The translations under genes were made by a program, and so were the position numbers. The notes below the pieces were generated by a model, which saw nothing but the letters and a program-made list of their open reading frames with translations, searched no databases and was not told where the DNA came from. From DATMXS01 sp050260275 (lineage in GTDB: Bacteria > Acidobacteriota > Terriglobia > Bryobacterales > Bryobacteraceae): a DNA stretch of 12,443 nt. Location of the stretch: assembly GCA_050260275.1 (NCBI GenBank), contig JBLNBX010000258.1:1-12443 (forward strand), in the 5' to 3' direction. Shown piece after piece: positions 7,701 through 12,443 of the stretch (positions within the stretch are counted from its first letter, which is position 1; the number at the start of each line of letters is the position of its first letter).

Positions 7701-8158
7701 TCGACGTGACGGTGCGCGCCGGGTCGGGTAGCACGCCGCCCGTTGCAGCGGTCGCGACGGGGGTGCAGGTTGCGAAGGCCGCGCCCGGTGTGTTCCAGAT
7801 GTTCGCCGAAGGGCGGCTGATTGCAATAGCGATCCGTCCCGACGGCTCGCTGGTCACGCCTTCGAACCCCGCGCTGCGCGGCGAAACGGTTTTCGTCTAC
7901 GCGACGGGCCTCGGTCCGCTGATAGACGGCGCCGGGGACGAGGTTCAGCGGCCGGCGTACACGCCGGTGGTGGAGCTGGCCGGGATAGGAGCGAGTGGCG
8001 TTACAGCGCAGTACCTATCCGACAGTATCGGGCTGTTCGTGGTATCTCTGGCCATTCCGGAGGACGTCCAGGCAGGAGAGGCCGAACTGAGGCTTAACAT
8101 TCTCACCGACGCCGATGAACTGATTCGCGGCGCCGCTGCCAGGCTGCCGGTAGAGTAG
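4715..8158 (+). CDS. Large secreted protein: beta-propeller, Ig-like repeats and TIGR03437-like C-terminal domain
   Basis: 1147 aa. The ATG at 4715 is preferred over the in-frame ATG at 4652 because it starts directly with a signal peptide (MRLISVLAIALFSAASLHSQ) and has AGGAG 11 bases upstream; the earlier start would bury the signal. Residues 25-350 form a beta-propeller-like repeat region with recurring SPDG/TPDG turns (ISPDGSRMYVV, VTPDGKHLLIL, FSPDGRMLLVL). About five Ig-like domains of the Big_1/invasin type follow near 375-465, 474-592, 598-703, 705-802 and 803-899. The last two share DGQS near the start and GSA(A)L mid-domain, suggesting duplication. Residues 905-1147, from DGFVNAASFEPGVSPGGLVSVF through VFVYATGLGPL, match the TIGR03437 Solibacter C-terminal family by eye. 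Likely role: a cell-surface or secreted binding or adhesion protein; partner unknown. No membrane anchor is visible. Confidence 0.9.
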   Translation: MRLISVLAIALFSAASLHSQDRLVVFPPSGSEGAALSLFAPASLSHSWTLPGASRVLISPDGSRMYVVSNSAGEAFLTVATPTGEILSAPRWINAEARDMRVTPDGKHLLILSGNGLFVRDTADLFGSSTTFFHTGPTPVAIEVSNDSRIAYILDPANKRLIAEDITCMCVTSGIEIPGTASSIAAGPNGMIYVAAAGQVMELAPKNQRGELVVRRTIKLPGGFMPKQPEFSPDGRMLLVLNSAPSGAPGAFYDLESGVLKLLWEFGPRFNEILAPSSEYALAVAADGMLYSIPFLTLEPAGPLFGLRAVRSIVISAEAPRARSVFALTGDPDAPATLTRVDLDTFEREDVAVGTAARLLYLGTAGSTASMVLQSSGVVTVSPGEPLPPLIVRAVDADGRPVIGAPVTWSAPSGFTSNYPAMAETNAAGYAEAGYSAPYVFGTYQLTATVGTIRTDFALIVSFPPALNDGLEDTARSVSILSGQGLVTWEGRIPSEPLMIQAFQKDGSPLSGAQVLWSVEALEERPGLAALEAPPCGDRDGVRTCISDSEGKSSVRFRPIEVPYGKAFSLMKVTAQVVHNGETVGASEFYVAMLPVGGVLNYELVEPAAGTVLNLLRGQPISYPIAVRVWTADNEALSNVRVNISAADQTLNAHCLGGMQLTDTAGNAACALVGSGSLGSSALIIDIGGVHYIQDVLSATVVAGPPARIVKLDGDGQSGKPGDELPTPLVASIRDGAGFALPGTPVSWEVVRGSALLSSWRSVANAAGDVSAVVTFGATPGPVVVRVRAQNAWADFTLSNEPIAAVEVASGDGQSVPPNRVFKPLVVRVLGAQGPLPNVPVTFAVTKGSAALWTPEVKTGADGTASAILTARAALGEVTVTATAAGETAEFSLAVTEAGAVLDADGFVNAASFEPGVSPGGLVSVFTNGLLVAAPQLSVGSCLTAEPVEGQFPLNLGGVEVAFADTRAPLLAFCRTAQEQHQINLQTPFDLTPGTFDVTVRAGSGSTPPVAAVATGVQVAKAAPGVFQMFAEGRLIAIAIRPDGSLVTPSNPALRGETVFVYATGLGPLIDGAGDEVQRPAYTPVVELAGIGASGVTAQYLSDSIGLFVVSLAIPEDVQAGEAELRLNILTDADELIRGAAARLPVE

Positions 8159-8165
8159 CATTCAC

Positions 8166-8189
8166 GGCGGAGCGCAAACCCGCTCCGCC
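8166..8189. terminator. GC-rich hairpin after the large secreted protein; possible terminator
   Basis: GGCGGAGCG (8166-8174) pairs perfectly with CGCTCCGCC (8181-8189) around CAAACC, starting 8 bp after the stop at 8158. No T-run follows, so it may be a weak or Rho-assisted terminator serving both convergent genes, or another member of the intergenic palindrome family seen near 1446-1979. Confidence 0.4.
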
Positions 8190-8235
8190 TGAAACCTTCG
8201 AGTTCGGGTGTTGTCCGGCGGAGCCGAAGCCGCGC

Positions 8236-8273
8236 GCGGGCTCAAGCCCGCCCTCCACAAGATAAGGGTGCAG
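8236..8273. repeat. Dispersed palindromic repeat, copy B
   Basis: GCGGGC/GCCCGC around TCAA (8236-8251), followed by CTCCACAAGATAAGGGTGCAG. It resembles copy A at 1897-1936 in both palindrome and tail, about 6.3 kb away, and lies in the short gap between convergent genes. Confidence 0.5.
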
Positions 8274-8314
8274 CAGCGCGCAGCGCAGCCCCTCAAAAAG
8301 CCGACCGGGCGCGC

Positions 8315-9235
8315 TCAGTTGCTCTTCGCGCCGGGCTTTACCGCAGGCGCCGCCGGCGCGGCCTTCCCGTTCTCGGGTTCCTGCTGGGGCGGATTGAAGG
8401 TGACCTTCACCGGAATCACTGGCCCGATAGGCAGAACCCGGATGTAGACCTTCCCGACAGAGGGCGGGCCGGAAGGGTTGTAATCGAACACCACGCGCGT
8501 GGAGCCGCCGGCAGGGATGAACTTCTGTTCGGCGCGCGCTGTCAGGCCGGGCGTCTCAACGACAAACACCTCCAGACCCATCGCGCCGTTGAGGCTGTTC
8601 GAGAGAGTGATCACGTCGGAAGAAGGCTTGCCCGCGTCCAGGACGATAGTCGTCTTGTCTGCCGTGACGGCGCGACGATTTGCCACGGCCCCGACCCCAG
8701 CCGCGCCTTTCGCCATCGCTTCTTCAATCCCGGCCGGCAATCCCGCCGCGCCCCCCGATGTACCGGCTGCGGCCTCCGGCGCGGGCCCGGAGTTCAACTT
8801 CATGGTTCCGAACGGCGTCTCGCGCTCGGTTGGACGGCTCGCAAACCAGTACCACTGTCCGTTTTCGAGCTTCCACTGGCTGGACAGCGGCACCTTGAGC
8901 CGGGACCTGCCCCGTCCCATTAAGAACACTTCGGTGTCGCAGATCACGCTGACGATCGCGCGTGTAAAGCCGTCGGAGTAAGCGATGCTCGATATCGAGA
9001 AGCCGTAATACTCGGGCTTTTGCCTCTCGAGAAAGTAATCCTGGCTGTCCTCGGCCACGGCATCCAGGGCAAGCCGCCACTTGCGGTCAACGTGCGCCTG
9101 GTAGAACTGCGTCACCCGAGCGCGGAGTGCGTCGTCTATCTCCTTCGGCGCCTGCCCGCCGGAGCCGGTGGTTGCCGCCGGGTCCTGCGCCGCCGCCAGG
9201 CTGGCCGTCAGCAGAAGAAGTACGAATCTCCGCAT
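8315..9235 (-). CDS. Secreted protein with NTF2-like N-terminal and Ig-like C-terminal region, function unknown
   Basis: 306 aa from the ATG at 9235, chosen because it starts exactly at a signal peptide (MRRFVLLLLTASLAAAQ). An in-frame ATG at 9244 adds three residues and cannot be excluded; the frame stays open to 9265. No clear ribosome-binding site decides between them. Residues 30-135 have the helix-then-sheet pattern and aromatic content of NTF2/SnoaL-like folds (RVTQFYQAHVDRKW, then WKLENGQWYWF). An Ala/Gly linker covers about 140-180. Residues 185-280 are beta-rich, with DVITLSNS, FIPAGGSTRVVFDY and KVYIRVLPIGPVIPVKVTF, like an Ig or DUF1573-type fold. A Pro/Ala-rich tail ends the protein. 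No catalytic residues are evident; a periplasmic binding or envelope role is inferred. It converges on the large secreted protein and diverges from the tRNA gene. Confidence 0.8.
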   Translation of the reverse strand: MRRFVLLLLTASLAAAQDPAATTGSGGQAPKEIDDALRARVTQFYQAHVDRKWRLALDAVAEDSQDYFLERQKPEYYGFSISSIAYSDGFTRAIVSVICDTEVFLMGRGRSRLKVPLSSQWKLENGQWYWFASRPTERETPFGTMKLNSGPAPEAAAGTSGGAAGLPAGIEEAMAKGAAGVGAVANRRAVTADKTTIVLDAGKPSSDVITLSNSLNGAMGLEVFVVETPGLTARAEQKFIPAGGSTRVVFDYNPSGPPSVGKVYIRVLPIGPVIPVKVTFNPPQQEPENGKAAPAAPAVKPGAKSN

Positions 9236-9277
9236 GGCGACCATTCTATCAGCGCCGGCAGGCACAGGCCTTGATCA

Positions 9278-9299
9278 CGATGCTAGAATGAGAGCATCG
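9278..9299 (+). promoter_or_regulatory. Extended -10 promoter of tRNA-Gln, within an inverted repeat
   Basis: TGCTAGAAT (9281-9289) is an extended -10 element placed about 17 bp upstream of the tRNA. It lies within a perfect 7-bp inverted repeat, CGATGCT (9278-9284) and AGCATCG (9293-9299). No good -35 box is visible at the right distance; TTGATC at 9271 is too close. Confidence 0.45.
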
Positions 9300-9305
9300 C
9301 AGGAC

Positions 9306-9379
9306 TGGGAGGTCGTCTAACGGTAAGACGGCAGACTCTGGATCTGCTTATCGGGGTTCGAATCCCTGCCTCCCAGCCA
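9306..9379 (+). tRNA. tRNA-Gln (anticodon CUG), CCA encoded
   Basis: A full cloverleaf can be drawn. The acceptor stem pairs TGGGAGG (9306-9312) with CCTCCCA (9369-9375). The D arm is GTCT/AGAC. The anticodon stem is GCAGA/TCTGC around CTCTGGA, with anticodon CTG at 9338-9340. The T arm is CGGGG/CCCTG with loop TTCGAAT. G73 is followed by an encoded CCA. The U1-A72 first pair and the G73 discriminator are known traits of bacterial tRNA-Gln and support the identity. There is no intron and no mismatch beyond one G-U pair in the T stem. Confidence 0.97.
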
Positions 9380-9535
9380 GCACCCCTCCTCCAGGTTTGG
9401 CAATAGCTAAGGTCTTGCCCCAATCTGATGGTGTCGATCGGCGTGCGAAGAACCGGCACCGGGTTCGGCGAAATACTCTCTGGGAGGCAAGAACCGGCGC
9501 CAAGCAGGCATCGCGCACTGGCAATCAGGCTGAGA

Positions 9536-10693
9536 TCAACCCGATCTGAGTGCCTGGTCGAGGTCCTCTTTGAGATCGTCAATATCCTCGACCCCGACGC
9601 TCAACCGGATTAGCGAATCCGTAATCCCCTGCGCGCGGCGCTGCGGCTCGGGAATACTGGCGTGCGTCATGGTCGCGGGGTGTTCGATGAGGCTTTCGAC
9701 TCCGCCGAGACTCTCTGCCAACGCAAACAAGCGGCAGCGGGCGAGTACGGCTTTTGCGTACTTGAGGTCGCCTCGGAGGATGGCAGTGATCATTCCTCCA
9801 AACGAGGACATTTGCTTTGCCGCGAGGTCATGCTGTGGGTGCGATTGTAAGCCAGGGTATAGCACGCGTTCGATACGCGGATGGCCCTCCAGCCAGGCAG
9901 CCAGTTCCTGAGCGTTCGAGCAGTGCCGCTCCATGCGGAGGTGCAACGTCTTCAGGCCCCGAAGCGCGAGGAAGGAATCGAATGGCCCTGCCACACCGCC
10001 GATGGCATTCTGCAGATATCCAAGCCGCTCGCCCAGAGCCGCGTCCCGGACTACCGCCACGCCGCCCACAATGTCCGAATGCCCGTTGAGATATTTGGTC
10101 GCGGAATGAATGACGATGTCGAACCCGCGCTCGAGCGGGCGCTGCAGGTAGGGGCTCGCAAACGTATTGTCCGCCACCGCAAGCAGTCCGTGCTCGCGGG
10201 CGAACGACGCGACCATTTCCAGGTCCGTTATTCGCAGCAGCGGATTTGAGGGCGTTTCGACCCAGATCATTCTGGTTCGCGGCCTTAGCTCGCGGAGCAG
10301 CGCCTCCGGCCCACTCATGTCAACGAAGCTGAAGTCGAGATTGGCGGAGCGCTTGCGCACTCGTTCGAACAGGCGAAAGCTGCCACCATACAGGTCATCG
10401 CCCGCGATTACGTGGTCACCGCTGTCCAGCAGTTCCAGAACGGTGCTCATAGCGGCAAGACCCGAAGCAAACGCGAAGCCCCGGCTGCCGCCTTCCAGGT
10501 TCGCCACGCACTGCTCGTAGGCGTTGCGCGTCGGATTCTGCGATCGGGAGTACTCGTATCCCTTATGCACTCCCGGCGCCTCCTGAACATAGGTGGACGT
10601 GGCGTAAATCGGGGTCATGATGGCGCCAGTGGTGGGATCGGGCGCCTGCCCGGCATGAATCGCTCTAGTGCCGAATCCTTGTGCCATCTTCAT
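9536..10693 (-). CDS. PLP-dependent cystathionine gamma-lyase / gamma-synthase family enzyme
   Basis: 385 aa, the usual family length. Known members either cleave cystathionine to cysteine, 2-oxobutyrate and ammonia (gamma-lyase) or form it from an activated homoserine (gamma-synthase). Cytoplasmic. Visible motifs: YSRSQNPTR (Y48, R50, cofactor phosphate from the partner subunit), FASGLAAM (75-82), DDLYGG with Y102 stacking on PLP, ADNTFASPYLQ with D175 on the pyridine nitrogen, and SATKYLNGHSD with K200 as the Schiff-base lysine. The C-terminal AESLGGVESL and PATMTHASI are typical. The start at 10693 makes an ATGA overlap with the stop of the beta-synthase gene, implying translational coupling; an ATG at 10687 is the alternative. 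The frame is open to 10936, but that extension lies inside the upstream gene and is Arg-rich. Lying after cystathionine beta-synthase, gamma-lyase activity is the better guess. Confidence 0.95.
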   Translation of the reverse strand: MKMAQGFGTRAIHAGQAPDPTTGAIMTPIYATSTYVQEAPGVHKGYEYSRSQNPTRNAYEQCVANLEGGSRGFAFASGLAAMSTVLELLDSGDHVIAGDDLYGGSFRLFERVRKRSANLDFSFVDMSGPEALLRELRPRTRMIWVETPSNPLLRITDLEMVASFAREHGLLAVADNTFASPYLQRPLERGFDIVIHSATKYLNGHSDIVGGVAVVRDAALGERLGYLQNAIGGVAGPFDSFLALRGLKTLHLRMERHCSNAQELAAWLEGHPRIERVLYPGLQSHPQHDLAAKQMSSFGGMITAILRGDLKYAKAVLARCRLFALAESLGGVESLIEHPATMTHASIPEPQRRAQGITDSLIRLSVGVEDIDDLKEDLDQALRSG

Positions 10694-12066
10694 TTCAACT
10701 GACGTCGGAGGTAGTTCAAAAGATCTGTCCGGGTGATCAGTCCCAGGAAGCGGTCCCCATCCACCACCAGGGCGACGAGCCCGCGGTCGAGTATCTGGTA
10801 GACGTCGCCTATGGTGGCCGCCGGCTGCACCGTTTCCAGCCTTGTGGTCATGGCGTTCCGGACAGGTTCGCCAAATCGCCGCTCGTCGCCATGCACTGCA
10901 ACGAGTACGTCGCTTTCGTCCAGGATGCCGACGCAACGGCCATTCTCCATAACGGGCACCTGCGACACATCCGCCATTTGCATGCGGCGGAACGCGGTGA
11001 GCAGAGTGTCGTCGGGGCTGACGGTAATAACGTCTCCCGCCTCGTACCGGCGCGCAATCAGGTCGCGGATGGTGCCGGTCTTCGGGCGATCGAGGAAGCC
11101 CTGATCCAACATCCAGTAATCGTTAAAGACTTTCGAAAGGTACTTGGCGCCGGTGTCGCAGGCGAACGTGACCACTCGCTTCGGCTTCGTTTGCTCCTTG
11201 CAATACCGGATCGCGCTGGCGAGGAGGGTCCCCGTCGACGTGCCCGCGAGGATGCCGGTCCGCCGCAGCAACTCGCGGGTCATGGTAAAGGATTCCTCGT
11301 CCGGAATGCTGTAGGCTTTGCGCACTCGCGAGAGGTCTGCTATTTCAGGCACACAGCTTTGCCCGATACCTTCGACGAGGTAGCTTCCCGACGGCCCATA
11401 CTTGCCGGTGCGCACATATTCCGCCAACGCCGACCCGGCCGGGTCGGCAAGCACCATCTCGAGCGCGGGTTGGACGCGCGCGAAGAACCGGCTGAGACCC
11501 GTCATGGTGCCGCCAGACCCCACCCCGCACACAATCGCATCGACGTCGTGTTGCATCTGTTCCCAGATCTCAGGGCCAGTGGTTGTCTCATGCGCCAGGG
11601 GATTCGCAGGGTTCCTGAATTGGTTTATGTGGAAGGAATTAGGCGTCTCTTTCGCGATTCGAACAGCGCGGTCGATGTAATAATCCGGGTGGCCGGGCTC
11701 GACGTCCGAGCGCGTGATCTCAATCTCGGCGCCCAGCGCCCGGGCGTGCGCAATCTTCTCTGCCGACATCTTGTCCGGGATGACGAGAATCAGGCGGTAG
11801 CCTTTGGTGGCGGCCACGAGCGCCAGGCCGATGCCGGTGTTTCCGGCGGTAGCCTCAACCAGCGTCGTGCCGGCGCGGATGTTGCCGGCGCGTTCCCCAG
11901 CCTCGATCATCGCGACGGCCATTCGGTCCTTTATGGAGCCGCCTGGGTTCTGGCATTCGAGCTTGAGAAAGAGCTGGCACGGGCCGGTATCGAAAGCGTC
12001 GAGCCGGACCAGCGGAGTGTTGCCGATCAGGGCCAGGGAAGGTGAAGCAACCGACTCACGAGACAT
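10690..12066 (-). CDS. cbs: Cystathionine beta-synthase with C-terminal CBS-domain pair
   Basis: 458 aa. It should condense serine and homocysteine to cystathionine using PLP, the first step of reverse transsulfuration, and may release H2S. The catalytic part (about 10-325) shows LIGNTPLVRL, NPGGSIKDR with K46 as the PLP lysine, EATAGNTGIG (71-80), and the phosphate-binding loop GVGSGGTMTG (181-190). The late DTGAKYLSKVFNDYWM (304-319) favours beta-synthase over cysteine synthase. Residues 334-390 and 402-456 form a CBS-domain pair (VSQVPVMENGRCVGILDESD, then LVALVVDGDRFLGLITRTDLL), the place where animal enzymes bind S-adenosylmethionine; whether this one does is unknown. The N-terminal haem-binding region of animal enzymes is absent. 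The ATG at 12066 starts MSRES just before the fold; an upstream in-frame ATG at 12120 gives a non-conserved extension overlapping the promoter. Confidence 0.96.
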   Translation of the reverse strand: MSRESVASPSLALIGNTPLVRLDAFDTGPCQLFLKLECQNPGGSIKDRMAVAMIEAGERAGNIRAGTTLVEATAGNTGIGLALVAATKGYRLILVIPDKMSAEKIAHARALGAEIEITRSDVEPGHPDYYIDRAVRIAKETPNSFHINQFRNPANPLAHETTTGPEIWEQMQHDVDAIVCGVGSGGTMTGLSRFFARVQPALEMVLADPAGSALAEYVRTGKYGPSGSYLVEGIGQSCVPEIADLSRVRKAYSIPDEESFTMTRELLRRTGILAGTSTGTLLASAIRYCKEQTKPKRVVTFACDTGAKYLSKVFNDYWMLDQGFLDRPKTGTIRDLIARRYEAGDVITVSPDDTLLTAFRRMQMADVSQVPVMENGRCVGILDESDVLVAVHGDERRFGEPVRNAMTTRLETVQPAATIGDVYQILDRGLVALVVDGDRFLGLITRTDLLNYLRRQLK

Positions 12067-12078
12067 AGGCGTATTGTA
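12066..12078 (-). promoter_or_regulatory. Candidate -10 box of the cbs operon, implying a leaderless start
   Basis: On the minus strand GCTACAAT places a -10 hexamer TACAAT at 12078-12073, only six bases before the ATG at 12066. Transcription would begin at or next to the A of the start codon, giving an mRNA with almost no leader. GGAGGG further upstream is 13-14 bases from the ATG, too far for a good ribosome-binding site. No strong -35 box is visible. Confidence 0.4.
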
Positions 12079-12332
12079 GCCCTCCGGCTCGAGCTGGGCG
12101 GTCAGCCCGAGCGCCGGCAATTCGACGCCACCTATCCACCTCGCGCGAAGACTGGGGCGGGGAGCGCGCCGGTTTCGAGTCCCCAGCCATCATGGTGGCG
12201 GTCAGGAGCGAGGCCGCGCGTTTTCCCGCTCAGCTAGGGAGTCCGTACGCCCCCACTCGGCGGCCCGGTACTACCCAAGGCGGCAACGAGTAAATGCGCG
12301 CAGGGTACCGCATTAGCGGGTAATTACACCCT
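12079..12332. other. Intergenic region between divergent units
   Basis: I see no gene here. A 33-codon open frame from 12192 has no ribosome-binding site and no recognisable sequence. CTGGGG (12152-12157) and CCCCAG (12181-12186) can pair across a GC-rich loop. The promoter signals for the two flanking genes lie at either edge and are listed separately. Confidence 0.5.
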
Positions 12333-12392
12333 CGTACTAGTACGTCAATTACGTCAAGTGGGGTAGAATTGGCGCTGGCCTCTTGCTACAAT
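12333..12392 (+). promoter_or_regulatory. Extended -10 promoter with upstream palindrome and direct repeat
   Basis: TGCTACAAT (12384-12392) is an extended -10 element. Upstream are a perfect 12-bp palindrome CGTACTAGTACG (12333-12344) and, overlapping it, a 9-bp direct repeat TACGTCAAT/TACGTCAAG (12341-12358, 8 of 9 identical). The repeat ends just before the expected -35 position (about 12364-12369, TAGAAT, a poor match), as expected for an activator site at a weak promoter. Confidence 0.45.
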
Positions 12393-12420
12393 CATCGAGC
12401 GTACTTTGGAGGGATGTCCC

Positions 12421-12443
12421 ATGCGGGCAGTTGCCGTCTTATC
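12421..12443 (+). CDS. Start of an unidentified gene running off the right edge
   Basis: ATG at 12421 is preceded by GGAGGG (12408-12413) with seven bases between, and by a plausible promoter at 12384-12392. Only MRAVAVL is visible. Zinc-type glucose dehydrogenases often begin MRAVAV, but seven residues are far too few for a call. Confidence 0.5.

Noticed and set aside
6787..7857. 356-codon open frame on the minus strand
   Set aside because: Antisense to the Ig-like and TIGR03437-like regions of the large secreted protein, whose plus-strand reading is clearly real; the minus translation has no recognisable domain.
9450..9466. Hairpin GAACC/GGTTC downstream of the gamma-lyase gene as terminator
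   Set aside because: Only 5 bp and no T-run on the minus strand; too weak to call, although the operon must end somewhere near.
9305..9487. Possible tRNA-associated att site (CTGGGAGG at 9305 and 9480)
   Set aside because: The match is only 8 bp, copies the 5' rather than the 3' end of the tRNA, and no integrase or foreign gene lies between.
10694..10936. 81-residue N-terminal extension of the gamma-lyase family enzyme
   Set aside because: Arg/Pro/Gly-rich, unlike the family, and entirely inside the upstream gene's coding sequence; the fold begins right after 10693.
10681..12045. 454-codon open frame on the plus strand
   Set aside because: It lies entirely opposite the well-supported cystathionine beta-synthase gene; its translation is rich in His/Arg/Gly with no domain, as expected of an antisense shadow in GC-rich DNA.
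12152..12189. tRNA-like 3' end (GGTTTCGAGTCC followed by CCCAGCCA)
   Set aside because: The T stem does not pair properly and no D or anticodon arm can be drawn upstream; chance resemblance or a very decayed fragment.

Overview
The window reads as chromosome of an acidobacterium from the Solibacter/Bryobacter side of the phylum. The main evidence is the large secreted protein at 4715-8158, which ends in a domain I recognise as the 'Solibacter uncharacterized C-terminal' family (TIGR03437). Supporting signs are the GC-rich coding sequence, the abundance of secreted beta-rich proteins, and intergenic DNA full of short GC-rich palindromes. This is recognition by eye; no database search was run.

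Layout. (1) 1-1338 (+) is the 3' part of a secretin (GspD/PilQ superfamily, outer-membrane channel) with a Gly/Tyr-rich loop; its 5' end lies outside the window. (2) 1339-2593 holds no convincing gene. It carries a hairpin at 1446-1483, a 151-bp element with 13-bp terminal inverted repeats and three internal hairpins at 1536-1686, and two further palindromic units near 1900 and 1970. (3) A sigma70-type promoter near 2594-2623 precedes a leader of roughly 340 nt and a 534-aa secreted protein of unknown function (2967-4571), closed by a textbook intrinsic terminator. (4) 4715-8158 (+) encodes a 1147-aa secreted multidomain protein: beta-propeller, about five Ig-like (Big_1-type) domains, then the TIGR03437-like domain. 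(5) 8315-9235 (-) is a secreted protein with an NTF2-like N-terminal part and an Ig-like C-terminal part. (6) 9306-9379 (+) is tRNA-Gln(CUG) with encoded CCA. (7) 9536-12066 (-) is a two-gene reverse-transsulfuration operon: cystathionine beta-synthase, then a cystathionine gamma-lyase/gamma-synthase family enzyme, joined by an ATGA overlap. (8) 12067-12420 is an intergenic region with divergent promoters and an operator-like palindrome plus direct repeat, followed by the first codons of a gene that runs off the right edge.

How the genes work together. The operon should turn homocysteine plus serine into cystathionine and then cysteine. The four genes from 1 to 9235 all concern the cell envelope or export, but only their proximity links them; terminators and long gaps argue that they are separate transcription units.

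I found no defence system, CRISPR array, transposase or phage gene. The least explained structure is the palindromic repeat material in the gaps, above all the 1536-1686 element and the repeat shared between 1897-1936 and 8236-8273.
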